A stretch of DNA of 64,000 bases from NCBI GenBank assembly GCA_035573855.1, contig DATLZU010000034.1, positions 60,059 to 124,058 on the forward strand, written 5' to 3'. The notes below the pieces were generated by a model. It was not told the origin of the DNA, ran no database searches, and saw nothing but the letters and a program-made list of their open reading frames with translations. Each line of letters starts with the position of its first letter. Positions within the stretch are counted from its first letter, which is position 1. Of this stretch, positions 42,538 to 51,107 are shown in pieces. The position numbers were made by a program, and so were the translations under genes. The DNA comes from DATLZU01 sp035573855. Lineage in GTDB: Bacteria; Nitrospirota; Nitrospiria; Nitrospirales; Nitrospiraceae.

Positions 42538-42912
42538 ATGTTTCAACACGAGCGCGACGTATTGGCCGCGATTGCGGCGAAGTTGGCCGACCTTCCATCG
42601 GTGTTGCAGGCCATTGCCTATGGGTCCCGAATCCGGGGCGAAGAACGCGCTGATTCGGACTTCGATATTCTCGTCGTCGTGGCGGGGAAAGACCGTGCGG
42701 TGAAAGACGCGCTTCGCGATCTGTTTTACCGGTACGAGCTGGAGAGCGGCCTTTCCTTTTCGGTGGCAATCCTAACGCGCGACGATATTGCCATGAACGA
42801 ACGGCTCGGCAGCCCCTTTCTCAAAACAGTGAAATCCCAAGGAGTGGCGTTTTATGACGCTCAATCGCGAAGAGAAGCGCGCCCTGTCGCGGTACCGGCT
42901 CGACAAAGCTGA
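42538..42912 (+). CDS. MNT-type nucleotidyltransferase (antitoxin-like)
   Basis: Small nucleotidyltransferase of the polymerase-beta-like MNT family (124 aa). The signature GSRIRGEERADSDFDILV (Gly-Ser, then Ser-Asp-x-Asp) lies near residues 30-47. Such proteins are paired with HEPN proteins in toxin-antitoxin modules, where MNT can block the HEPN toxin by adding AMP. The HEPN gene overlaps its 3' end by 59 bases. The tail after about residue 105 is encoded in the overlap. It is bracketed by copies of a dispersed repeat, which may point to acquisition. Confidence 0.85.
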   Translation: MFQHERDVLAAIAAKLADLPSVLQAIAYGSRIRGEERADSDFDILVVVAGKDRAVKDALRDLFYRYELESGLSFSVAILTRDDIAMNERLGSPFLKTVKSQGVAFYDAQSRREARPVAVPARQS

Positions 42913-43276
42913 CCGGTTGCTTGCGGATGCCGGGCTCTTACTGGAACAAGGCCGATGGGAGTCGGCAGTGAACCGAAGTTATTACGCCGCGTTGAGTGCC
43001 GCCCGTGCGATTCTCATCCTCTTCGGGGGAGACCCGAGGACGCACGAAGGCGTTAAGACCATGGTGAATCAGAAGCTCGTGCTTGGGGGCTACTTGTCCA
43101 AGGAATATGGCCGATGGTTTCGCGAACTCTTATTCGATCGCGAAGAGGTCGATTACGCCGACTATGTGACGATCGACAAGGCGGACGCGGCCGCGGCCGT
43201 TGAGCGTGCCGAGCATTTTATTCGGGAGGCGAAGCGCATCGTCGAGCGGCTGGACCAAGAATCAATGTCGGGCTGA
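42854..43276 (+). CDS. HEPN-domain protein (toxin-like partner of MNT)
   Basis: HEPN-domain protein of 140 aa, all helical, with the family signature NRSYYAALSAARAILILFG and HEGVKTMVNQ. It belongs to the NRxYYA-type HEPN group; the canonical R-X4-6-H RNase motif of the best studied toxins is not evident, so catalytic toxicity is not assured. AAGGAG at 8-base spacing precedes the ATG. It overlaps the MNT gene, which supports a two-gene unit. Confidence 0.85.
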   Translation: MTLNREEKRALSRYRLDKADRLLADAGLLLEQGRWESAVNRSYYAALSAARAILILFGGDPRTHEGVKTMVNQKLVLGGYLSKEYGRWFRELLFDREEVDYADYVTIDKADAAAAVERAEHFIREAKRIVERLDQESMSG

Positions 43277-43388
43277 GAGAACACGGATCGTGGGTTCAGC
43301 GAAGGCCGGTCTATTGCTCGCAGTTGTCGGATGAAAACAGTGGCGTCGCTCGACGCCAGGTCGAGGGAGCGGTTATGGTCTGTGGTCT

Positions 43389-43412
43389 GAAAAGACTCCC
43401 GACCCCTTTCTT
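43389..43412 (+). repeat. Dispersed repeat, right-hand copy
   Basis: Core AAAAGACTCCCGACCCCTTTC, the same unit and direction as at 42444-42466. With that copy it brackets the MNT-HEPN pair as direct repeats about 945 bases apart. It also lies 15 bases past the 3' end of the minus-strand kinase, where its T-rich side may help termination. Confidence 0.6.
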
Positions 43413-43426
43413 ATTCAATGATGCTG

Positions 43427-46282
43427 TCAGCGAAGGAAGCAAGTGAGGACGGTTGCAAGCTTGCTGGCTTGCCGTTCCAATTCCCGACAGGCGCGAACCG
43501 TTTCCTCGGTCAGCCCGAGCCGGCTGAGCGCTTCGACCTGCCCGGCGGCGCGGACCAAGTCGCGCGCGCAGAGGTTGGCGGCGGTTCCCTTCAGCGAGTG
43601 GGCCGCATGTTCGAGTTGCACAGGATCCCGCCCGGCGAGGGCCTTGTTGGCTTGGTCGAGGGCGGATTGATAGCTTGTTAAATAGAGCCGGATCAACTCC
43701 TGTTGAAGCTGGGTGTCCCCGCCGATATTGCTCAGCATGGCGCGGGGATCAAAAACGCTGAGTGGTATGTCCTCGGGAGAGTGCTTCATGGTCGAGTGCG
43801 CCAGGCCATTCGGCTCGGAGGCTCCGACGGACGGGATCCAGCGTTCGAGAACCGCTCTGAGGTCCTCGCTCTTCATCGGTTTGGCGAGGTAATCATCCGC
43901 ACCAGCGGCCAGACAGCGATCGCGATCGCCTGGCATGGCGTTCGCGGTGATCGTAATGATAGGGATACGCAGGCCTGTCGATCGTCCGGCTCCAGGCTCC
44001 GCTCTCGAGGCTTCACGCGGACCGTTCGAAGCCTCCCACGCGCGGATCCGCTGCGTGGCTTCCAAACCATCCATGTCCGGCATCTGCACATCCATGAGAA
44101 TCGCGTCGTAAGAATCCTGCTGGATCGCATGGACGGCCTCTCGTCCGTTGCTCACCACGTTAGCGCGATACCCGAGCCGTTCGAGCATCTTGACGGTCAA
44201 GACCTGATTAACGGGGTTATCTTCGGCGACGAGCACGCGAGGGGATCGGGGCGATGCCGGGACGGTGTTACCGGTGATCAGGGGAGTGTCCGCCGCCGGC
44301 TTGGGCGGCGATTCATCAGATGGCGGATGGACGGGCGAGTGAGCTCCCAGGGTGAGGTGCAGGCACTCGAAGAGTTGGTCGTGTCGCACTGGTTTGGTGA
44401 GGTAGGCCGACGCGCCGGCTTCATGGGCTGCCTTGGCCTGTCCGCGCTGGATGAGGGAAGTGAGCACGATCAGCGGGGGCGCGGCGGAGCCGAGCAGGGC
44501 CTTGATGCGACGCGTCAACGCGATGCCGTCCTGTCCCGGCATCATGACGTCCAGGATGGCGACGTCAAACGGCCGGTGTTGGGTCACGCTATGTTGAAGG
44601 GAGGCGATTGCCTCCTCCGCTCCGGCGGCCAGCACGGCGTCCATTCCCCAGGAAGAAACCAGATGGTGAAGGATCAATCGATTGGTGGCGTTATCATCGA
44701 CGATCAACACACGACGCCCGCCCAAGCCCGCGCGCGCCGGCTCCGCCGGCCGTGCCGGCTTGGCCAGTCGGATTGTGCACCAGAAGGTGCTGCCACGGCC
44801 GGGTTCGCTCGTAACGCCGATGGTCCCGCCCATCAACTCGACGAGTTTTTTGCTGATGGACAGGCCAAGGCCGGTGCCGCCATATCGCCGCGTGGTGGAG
44901 GTGTCGGCTTGCGTGAAAGGTCGGAACAGTTTGTCGATGACATCCGGGGCGATGCCGATTCCGGTATCCTTGACCGAAATGAACAACGGAACCTCATCTG
45001 GCCGGGCGAGACGGTGATTCTCCTGCACGTGATTGTCCGTTGGTTGAATTTCAAGAACAACCTCGCCCCGGTCCGTAAACTTGACGGCGTTGCCGATCAG
45101 GTTGGTTAAGATCTGTCTCAGCCGGCCGGGATCTCCCACCAACGTCTCGGGGATGCTAGCGTGCACCAAGCCGGCGAGCTCGAGGCCTTTCGTCTGTGCC
45201 GTTTCGGCAAACTGTGCCAGCACCTGGTCGACCAGCGCCCTGATTCGAAATTCGATGGATTCCAGCTCGAGTTTGTTCGCCTCGATCTTGCTGAGGTCGA
45301 GGATGTCGTTGATCAGCCGCAGAAGCGCTTGTCCGCATTGGCGGATGGTTTCGGCAAACGAGCGCTGCTCAGCTTGAAGAGGAGTGTCCAACAACAATTC
45401 GGTCATTCCTTGGATGCCGTTAAGCGGCGTCCGGAGTTCGTGGCTCATGGTGGCCAAAAAATCGTTTTTGATTTTGACCGCCTCTTGCGCGCGCACGAGC
45501 GCTCGATCGAGTTCCTTGTTGATCTCCCGCAGGTTGCGCTCCGCCGCCTTGACGGCGGTCAGATCGATGGCGTAGCCGCGCACGGTTCCGGTCGAGGGGG
45601 CCGGACAAAAACTCCAGACATAGGAGGCGGAGGGCAGCTCCACTTCGCGTTGGTGGAGGGATTGGCCAGAAGCCAAGCACTGTCGCACGACGTCGTTAAT
45701 GTCAGGTGGAAACACAGCGGGAAAGCCCTGCTCGGTATAGCCGAAGCGATCGATCAAGTCGGTCATGGCCGCGTTGGCGTACAGCAGATTGGCGAACGCA
45801 TCCAGCTCAACGACGGGCGATGGACTTTCGTCGGCGATGCGGGCAAGCCGATCGCGATCGCGCTGCAATTCAGCCTGTCTCGAACGGTCTTGCAGAGTCA
45901 GGACCACCCGGTCCGGGTAATCCGGAAGCGGTGCGCACTGCCACTCCACGCGTCGCTCGCGTCCGTCACGACGGTGCAGAATTGCGTGGCCGCTGATGGA
46001 GGGTCGGCAATTCCGGAGGACCTCACCGATGGCCGGACCTCCGCTGCAGTCCGTCTGTGTCTCGCCGCTCCAGCGCAGCACTTCGCCCAATCGCCGGCCG
46101 ATGGCGTACTCTTCGCTGATTCCAAGGAGCCGAACCGCTTCTGCGTTTAGGGAGACGATCCGTTCCTGTCCATCGATCAGGCAGACTCCGATCGGCAGGG
46201 CGTCCAGAAGCACATGGTGGAATCCGGTGTTAAGAAACGACTCACGGGCTGATGTGTGCCGAGCCGTGCGTCTGGAGTTCAT
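43427..46282 (-). CDS. Hybrid histidine kinase (PAS-PAS-HK-REC-REC-Hpt)
   Basis: Soluble multi-domain kinase (about 951 aa) with no membrane segments: a PAS-like domain (LLDALPIGVCLIDGQERIVS), a second one, a phospho-acceptor region MSHELRTPLNGIQG near residue 281, an ATPase domain (GGTGLGLSISKKLVELMGG), two complete receivers (VLIVDDNATN near 521; VLVAEDNPVN near 681, with LMDVQMPDMDG) and a C-terminal Hpt domain (AAHSLKGTAANL, His near 892). It thus holds a full internal phosphorelay. Its ATG overlaps the stop of the upstream HD-GYP gene by 4 bases, so both come from the minus-strand FliA-type promoter at 47613-47640. Confidence 0.9.
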   Translation of the reverse strand: MNSRRTARHTSARESFLNTGFHHVLLDALPIGVCLIDGQERIVSLNAEAVRLLGISEEYAIGRRLGEVLRWSGETQTDCSGGPAIGEVLRNCRPSISGHAILHRRDGRERRVEWQCAPLPDYPDRVVLTLQDRSRQAELQRDRDRLARIADESPSPVVELDAFANLLYANAAMTDLIDRFGYTEQGFPAVFPPDINDVVRQCLASGQSLHQREVELPSASYVWSFCPAPSTGTVRGYAIDLTAVKAAERNLREINKELDRALVRAQEAVKIKNDFLATMSHELRTPLNGIQGMTELLLDTPLQAEQRSFAETIRQCGQALLRLINDILDLSKIEANKLELESIEFRIRALVDQVLAQFAETAQTKGLELAGLVHASIPETLVGDPGRLRQILTNLIGNAVKFTDRGEVVLEIQPTDNHVQENHRLARPDEVPLFISVKDTGIGIAPDVIDKLFRPFTQADTSTTRRYGGTGLGLSISKKLVELMGGTIGVTSEPGRGSTFWCTIRLAKPARPAEPARAGLGGRRVLIVDDNATNRLILHHLVSSWGMDAVLAAGAEEAIASLQHSVTQHRPFDVAILDVMMPGQDGIALTRRIKALLGSAAPPLIVLTSLIQRGQAKAAHEAGASAYLTKPVRHDQLFECLHLTLGAHSPVHPPSDESPPKPAADTPLITGNTVPASPRSPRVLVAEDNPVNQVLTVKMLERLGYRANVVSNGREAVHAIQQDSYDAILMDVQMPDMDGLEATQRIRAWEASNGPREASRAEPGAGRSTGLRIPIITITANAMPGDRDRCLAAGADDYLAKPMKSEDLRAVLERWIPSVGASEPNGLAHSTMKHSPEDIPLSVFDPRAMLSNIGGDTQLQQELIRLYLTSYQSALDQANKALAGRDPVQLEHAAHSLKGTAANLCARDLVRAAGQVEALSRLGLTEETVRACRELERQASKLATVLTCFLR

Positions 46283-47535
46283 GAGACCGCCCGCTTGGGG
46301 GGTGAAGGGTCCAAATACACGGCGACGTCGACGTGCTCGCGCGCCGGATCCATCGTCTGCACGATCATCCTCGTCGGGCCGGTGGCGTCCTGAGCCGACA
46401 AATCCACATACAAGGGATCGCGGTACGGATGCCCCTGGGCGTCCGCGATGATCGCAATGACTGGATGGAGGCGATGGTGCGGATTGGCGGCCACCACAAT
46501 GGCCCGCTCTCCTGAATTGAGTTGGACCAGACTGCCGATCGGATAAATGCCCAGGCAAGCAATGGCCGCCTCGACCAGCGTGCGGTCGAACACGCCCTGT
46601 TGCCCCCAGCTAAACATTTGTGCGACCGCCCGGTGAGGGAGCAGCGGAGCGGTTCCGCTTCGGGGACAGACGAGGGATTGATAGGCATCGGCGAGGCCAA
46701 CAAGCTGGCCGAGAGAAGAGAGCCGTACGCCGCTCAACCGAGCGGGGAATCCTGATCCGTCAATCCGCTCATGGTGCTGTTCGACGGCGTGCCAAACCGT
46801 GTCGCGCACGCTTGCCTGGGCCTTCAGCAGAGTCGCGCCCAACCTCGGGTGTTGTTCCATCAACCGGCGTTCCCGCTCGGAGCACTGATGCGCCTTGCGA
46901 AACACGTTGCGCGGGAGCCGCAAGTAACCGATGTCGTGCAGCAGTGCGGCAAGGCCCGCGTCTTCCAGATCCGATCCGCTCAACCCGTACGTCGCTCCAA
47001 ACAGCAGGGTGAGCACTCCCGTATCAAGGGCATGGGTTGACAGTTCGCGATCATACTCGCGCATTTGCCTGATAAACAGGTGGGTCAGCATGGCCGTGCG
47101 ATCGGCCAGCAGACGGTCCAACAGGCTGCCGACGATGCCGGCGAGCGCATCCGCGCCCGCCCTCGGTTTTCGGGAGGCCTCCTCGAAGAAGCGATCCACC
47201 GTGGCTCGCGCTTCGTCATAGGTCTGCCGGGCGGCCTGAAGTGCCTTGCTCCGGGCTTGCGGCGTGTTGGCTTCAGCGAACGAACAGGCCGCGGCGGCGC
47301 CCTGGTCTGCTTGGTCGATCGGTGGGGGGGCGCTGTGTTCATCCACGTCCGCGCCCTTCGTCACGTCGATCGTAACGTGCTGGATGCCGTAGCGCTTGAG
47401 TGTGAGGATCTCTTTCGGCTGTTTGATGTGTCGTTGATGCAACAGAAACGGCGTCTTCAGCCATGGGCGGTCCAGGGCCACGACGAACATGCCGGGTTTC
47501 AGTTGGTCGACAGGGATCCGTTTGACTGTACCCAT
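46279..47535 (-). CDS. HD-GYP phosphodiesterase with DUF3391-type N-terminus
   Basis: Predicted c-di-GMP phosphodiesterase (418 aa). The N-terminus (KRIPVDQLKPGMFVVALDRPWL) is the DUF3391 domain common in HD-GYP proteins; the catalytic domain has LLHDIGYLRLP near residue 195 and HHERIDGSGFPARLSG, where the name-giving GYP is GFP. A C-terminal segment follows. The start at 47535 matches the start of the divergent paralogue; the frame is open further upstream to 47796, which would cross the promoter. Overlap with the kinase gene suggests joint function in c-di-GMP signalling. Confidence 0.88.
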   Translation of the reverse strand: MGTVKRIPVDQLKPGMFVVALDRPWLKTPFLLHQRHIKQPKEILTLKRYGIQHVTIDVTKGADVDEHSAPPPIDQADQGAAAACSFAEANTPQARSKALQAARQTYDEARATVDRFFEEASRKPRAGADALAGIVGSLLDRLLADRTAMLTHLFIRQMREYDRELSTHALDTGVLTLLFGATYGLSGSDLEDAGLAALLHDIGYLRLPRNVFRKAHQCSERERRLMEQHPRLGATLLKAQASVRDTVWHAVEQHHERIDGSGFPARLSGVRLSSLGQLVGLADAYQSLVCPRSGTAPLLPHRAVAQMFSWGQQGVFDRTLVEAAIACLGIYPIGSLVQLNSGERAIVVAANPHHRLHPVIAIIADAQGHPYRDPLYVDLSAQDATGPTRMIVQTMDPAREHVDVAVYLDPSPPKRAVS

Positions 47536-47612
47536 CGGCGGCTTGAGCGACGGGATCGGCCGATGCGGGGCCTGCCGTCGGCGAAGTGCGAGCGCAACAA
47601 CTCCGCGGTTGG

Positions 47613-47640
47613 TTATCGGCATTCCTCCATCCAAACTTAA
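47613..47640 (-). promoter_or_regulatory. FliA (sigma-28)-type promoter of the minus-strand HD-GYP operon
   Basis: On the minus strand TTAAGTTT (47640-47633), 12 bases, GCCGATAA (47620-47613). The -10 is a perfect FliA element; the -35 differs from TCAAGTTT by one base. The start would lie near 47606, about 70 bases before the HD-GYP ATG. Confidence 0.7.
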
Positions 47641-47708
47641 GGGCATGCGGTTGGCCGAAGGGAGCCGCCGGACCGGTCGAACATGCTGTTCTCCGATGTT
47701 CCGTTCTG

Positions 47709-47736
47709 TCAAGTTTTGCTCGGTTGTTGCCGATAC
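47709..47736 (+). promoter_or_regulatory. FliA (sigma-28)-type promoter of the plus-strand HD-GYP operon
   Basis: TCAAGTTT-N12-GCCGATAC, the best FliA-type match in the window, ending 43 bases before the ATG at 47780. With the divergent site at 47613-47640 it makes a two-way late flagellar control region. Confidence 0.75.
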
Positions 47737-47779
47737 AACACCGATGCTGGATGGGCTGAGGAGTCTGCGCTGAATAGTC

Positions 47780-49066
47780 ATGGGTGTGGTGCGCAAACGG
47801 ATCCCGATCGACCAGCTTGAGTGTGGAATGCGGATTGTCGATCTGGACCGATCGTGGCTCGAAACGCCGTTTTGGCGTCACCGGATGAGGGTGGCCGGGG
47901 CGTCGGACATCGAGCGGCTTAAAGCCTGCGGCGTGCGCTTCGTTGAAGTGGAGCTGGAGGAACGAACCGACCGTGCGTCCAAGCCCAGCGAGGTGGATGA
48001 ACTTGAGGGCACGATGGACAACCTCACCGAGCCGCCTGTGTCGGCGGAGTCGCTGGTCCGACCTGCATCGGGCGACGCGGAAACGCCAGTCGAGGTGACG
48101 ACCACAGACGCGCGATCCTTCGAGGAAGAGTTGCCCGCGGCGCGGGAGACGTATCAGGCGGCCAAACGGATCATCCGCGACACCATGCACGAGGCGCGTC
48201 TCGGGCGAGACATCAACCTGGAGGCGGTCAACCGCGTGGTTTCGGCCCTGGTCGACAGCCTTTTCCGGCATGCCGACGCCTTGACCAGCCTCACACGCCT
48301 CAAGCGCTTCGACGAATACACCTTCTACCATTCCGTCAACACGGCGATCCTTGCGTTGGCGCTAGGCCGCCGCCTTCATCTTAATGCAACGGCGTTACAT
48401 CGGCTCGGTGTGGGGACATTGCTCCATGACATCGGAAAAATGCGCATTCCGCCGGAGATCCTCAACAAGCCTGGAAGACTGAACGCCGATGAGTTCGAGC
48501 TCATGAAACAACATGCGCTGCGCGGCGCGGAATTCTTGGCCGAGACGACCGGATTGGACGACACCTCCGTGAAGCCGGCCCTCGAACATCACGAACGAGT
48601 GGACGGATCGGGATATCCGTTCGGCCGGAAACGGGCCGAGCTGAGCGCGTTCGGCATAATCGCGGCGGTCGTCGACATGTACGATGCGTTGACGAGCGAC
48701 CGCTGTTATCACAAGGCGAAACCGCCCCACGAGGTTCTCCGGTTCCTGTACCTGCTGGGTCGACGCGGGCAACTCCACTTCGGGCTCGTGCACCGTTTCA
48801 TCAAGGTGGTCGGTATCTATCCGGTGGGCTCTTGCGTGGCCTTGAATACCGGTGAAATCGCGGTGGTGAGCCGTCTCAACCACCAGCAGCCGCTGCTGCC
48901 GACGGTTTTCATCGTCAAAGACTCCGGAGGACGTCAGGTCGTGAAACCGGAGCCGCTCGATTTGACGACACAGACGACCAAACCGCTGCGCGTCGTTGAA
49001 ACAGTGCTTAATCCTACACATGTCGGTGTGGATCCCGATCTGGTGCTCGACGGAGGCGAGCAATGA
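47780..49066 (+). CDS. HD-GYP phosphodiesterase (c-di-GMP)
   Basis: Predicted c-di-GMP phosphodiesterase (428 aa) with a DUF3391-type N-terminus (KRIPIDQLECGMRIVDLDRSWL) and a canonical HD-GYP domain: YHSVNTAILALALGR, LLHDIGKMRIPPEILNKPG near residue 213, and HHERVDGSGYPFG. It is a paralogue of the divergent gene at 46279-47535 and has a full set of catalytic residues. Its stop overlaps the start of the PilZ gene by 4 bases. Enzyme and receptor are thus co-expressed from a FliA-type promoter. Confidence 0.92.
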   Translation: MGVVRKRIPIDQLECGMRIVDLDRSWLETPFWRHRMRVAGASDIERLKACGVRFVEVELEERTDRASKPSEVDELEGTMDNLTEPPVSAESLVRPASGDAETPVEVTTTDARSFEEELPAARETYQAAKRIIRDTMHEARLGRDINLEAVNRVVSALVDSLFRHADALTSLTRLKRFDEYTFYHSVNTAILALALGRRLHLNATALHRLGVGTLLHDIGKMRIPPEILNKPGRLNADEFELMKQHALRGAEFLAETTGLDDTSVKPALEHHERVDGSGYPFGRKRAELSAFGIIAAVVDMYDALTSDRCYHKAKPPHEVLRFLYLLGRRGQLHFGLVHRFIKVVGIYPVGSCVALNTGEIAVVSRLNHQQPLLPTVFIVKDSGGRQVVKPEPLDLTTQTTKPLRVVETVLNPTHVGVDPDLVLDGGEQ

Positions 49067-49758
49067 ACGATGAGCACGTCAAGGAACCGGGGTTTTTAGC
49101 GGTCGGTGTGTCGCTTCAACTGGGGGTGCCCGCCGGCACGGAGATCGTCCAATCCGGGTCGACGCTGCTGGGGTGGAAGGACGGCGCCTGGTTGATCTGC
49201 GAATGGCCGTTTCAACTCGGGCAGGCGGTGGAATGCCCACCGGGCTCGCCGTGCACGGTGCGTTACATGTATGCCGGCAAACTGATCGGGTTCCGAAGCG
49301 AACTCTGCATGCGTGTGGCGCAACCGCTGCCGCTGTGGTTTCTGGCGTTTCCGACGACCGTGGAACAGGTCATGGTGCGAAAGCACGTCCGCGTGCCGAG
49401 CCACGAGCCGCTGGTGCTCCTCAGAACGGAGGGGAATCAACTCGCCGGTTGCGACGTCTTGGGTCCAGTGGCGGGAGGAATCCTCCTCGACCTGAGTGTC
49501 AGCGGCTGCTGTGCGGCGCTGACAGCAAATCACGCCGACGTGATCCCGGGGACATCGGTTCGCTTGGAATTCGACCTGCCCGGCATCGGCCATGTCAGCA
49601 ATCTGGCCGGGGTCGTCAAAAACCTGACCCTGCACCAAGACCGACTCCATGTCGGCATCGAATTTCTGTTCAATCGGGCGGAATACATTGAATACCGAGG
49701 CTGGGGCGGATCGGTGAGGCAGGCCATTGAGCAATGCGTGGTGCAGAAGCAGCGCTGA
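49063..49758 (+). CDS. PilZ-domain c-di-GMP receptor, YcgR-like
   Basis: The 231-aa protein has an N-terminal YcgR-like domain (about residues 15-100) and a PilZ domain with both c-di-GMP-binding motifs: RKHVR (RxxxR) near residue 106 and DLSVSG (D/NxSxxG) near 143. YcgR-type proteins bind the flagellar motor and brake it when c-di-GMP is high. Placement in a FliA-type operon with an HD-GYP enzyme fits such a brake. The call as YcgR-like rests on domain order; a different target is possible. Confidence 0.88.
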   Translation: MNDEHVKEPGFLAVGVSLQLGVPAGTEIVQSGSTLLGWKDGAWLICEWPFQLGQAVECPPGSPCTVRYMYAGKLIGFRSELCMRVAQPLPLWFLAFPTTVEQVMVRKHVRVPSHEPLVLLRTEGNQLAGCDVLGPVAGGILLDLSVSGCCAALTANHADVIPGTSVRLEFDLPGIGHVSNLAGVVKNLTLHQDRLHVGIEFLFNRAEYIEYRGWGGSVRQAIEQCVVQKQR

Positions 49759-50178
49759 GCGGTCACAGCGTGACGGCGTGGGATGGAAGCGGCAAAAGAC
49801 GACCTCATTGGAAAAATCTGCCGAGTGCGTGACGGCTGATCGAGATGGAGGGCAACCGGAAAGGGGAATTTGCTAGCGCTGCAGATGGCGTGACCCTTGC
49901 ATCCTCCGCTGCATGTGGAAGCGGGCGCGCGCAGAGAAAGGCCCAGCGATCGCGTCCGAGCGGCAAGAAGAAGTGTGGGACGGCATGAGATGAGAGACGG
50001 AAGCACAGCGACCTGGCAAAAACGCCAGAGCCTCTGCGCTGAGGCAGGAACCGCAGCGACGGACAAAGCAATAATTCCTGGCTCCTGTTCCCTCAACCGT
50101 GATCAAGAAAGGGCCACGCCGGGGTAAGGCGGGGAGAGTTCATCGCTGTGTCCCGTCCCTGATGTCAGCGAGGAACGT
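49759..50178. other. Intergenic region before the glycosylation island
   Basis: In these 420 bases I see no gene with normal composition or motif; open frames on both strands look like chance. A small hairpin CTGGC/GCCAG lies near 50012-50028. No FliA- or RpoN-type promoter was found; the promoter of the methyltransferase gene is unidentified. Confidence 0.5.
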
Positions 50179-51029
50179 GTGCTCAATCTAGGATACCCTT
50201 TACTGACGGTTGATGATGTCATGGCTTTGAAGGCATTGGTGCGTGAGCAGTACCAGCGTGTTGGTCGGCCGCTACGAGGTGTGGAGATCGGTCCGTGGCT
50301 GGGGCGGTCGACCGTGAGCATGCTTGCCGCTGATCTTCCGCTTGGACTGCCATTGCCGTTTGACAACCATCTCTATGAGTTCATAACCGCTTCTACGCCC
50401 GATCAGGGTACATTCCAGTGGTCTTGGCGAGTGGAGCGCAAGCACCAGTACTTCGAGCAACTCTGGTGTTTCGACACGTGGCGAGGCATTACGAGCGAGA
50501 CGTTACAGTACTTCCGCGAAACGGCAACTGGTGTCCCCAAGCGCATGTTTCTGGAAAATATCGAACGTGCCGGTTTCGAAAGGTCGTCTCAGCGGTTGAA
50601 CGAACGCAGACGGCGTTTGAACAGATTGTTCCTGGCCCGGTGGATTTTATCTTCATCGATGGAGACCACGAGTTTGCCTCGGTCGTGGCGGACCTCTATG
50701 CGGTTAGGTCCCTGATAAGTCCGCATACGCTATTGTATGGCCATGATATCCGTAACGTAGAGCGTTGGCCCGGTGTTAGGTCGGCTGTGGATTGGTTTGT
50801 TCAAGATTATCACGTTCGGGCCAACATTTGGGTTGCCAATGCTGGAGGACTAGCCCATCTGCAACAGGCGCCGGAATACGGAACCATCTCCGATCTGGTG
50901 AATGCGGTGCAGACGCAACAGTCGCTGCGTTACCAGGACCCTGTGTGTTGTGCTCGATTCAACATTGCAACCCGATCCTCTGTGGCGTCATCTGACACAA
51001 ACCGCGAAACGGGAGTGCCAACGCATTAA
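50179..51029 (+). pseudogene. Frameshifted SAM-dependent methyltransferase
   Basis: Two overlapping frames together encode one class I methyltransferase of the Methyltransf_24 kind. The first (GTG 50179 onward) has the SAM-binding motif GVEIGPWLGRSTVSML and FDTWRG; after about position 50580 the homologous sequence continues in the -1 frame with FRKVVSAVERTQTAFEQ, DFIFIDGDHEFASVVADL and YGHDIRN, ending at 51029. Adding one base to the AAA run at 50579-50581 would restore a continuous product of about 283 aa. This may be a real mutation, an assembly error or, less likely, programmed -1 frameshifting. It precedes the radical SAM/glycosyltransferase gene by 78 bases and probably served the same pathway. 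Confidence 0.75.
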
Positions 51030-51107
51030 AAGATCGCCGGCGAGTGATTCGCCAGATATGGAGGAGACGTCACAGCAAGCTAGATGCCCAAAGAGGAGAG
51101 GGATGTC

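Noticed and set aside
42102..42653. Open frame of 183 codons before the MNT gene
   Set aside because: Composition unlike neighbours, overlaps the MNT gene in another frame, runs through the dispersed repeats, no motif or ribosome binding site.
43703..45109. Long open frame (468 codons) on the plus strand across the minus-strand hybrid kinase
   Set aside because: Antisense to a gene with complete kinase, receiver and Hpt motifs; composition and lack of motifs mark it as a shadow.
49530..50096. Minus-strand open frame covering the end of the PilZ gene and the following gap
   Set aside because: Ser/Cys/Arg-rich low-quality protein, antisense to the PilZ gene, no motif.
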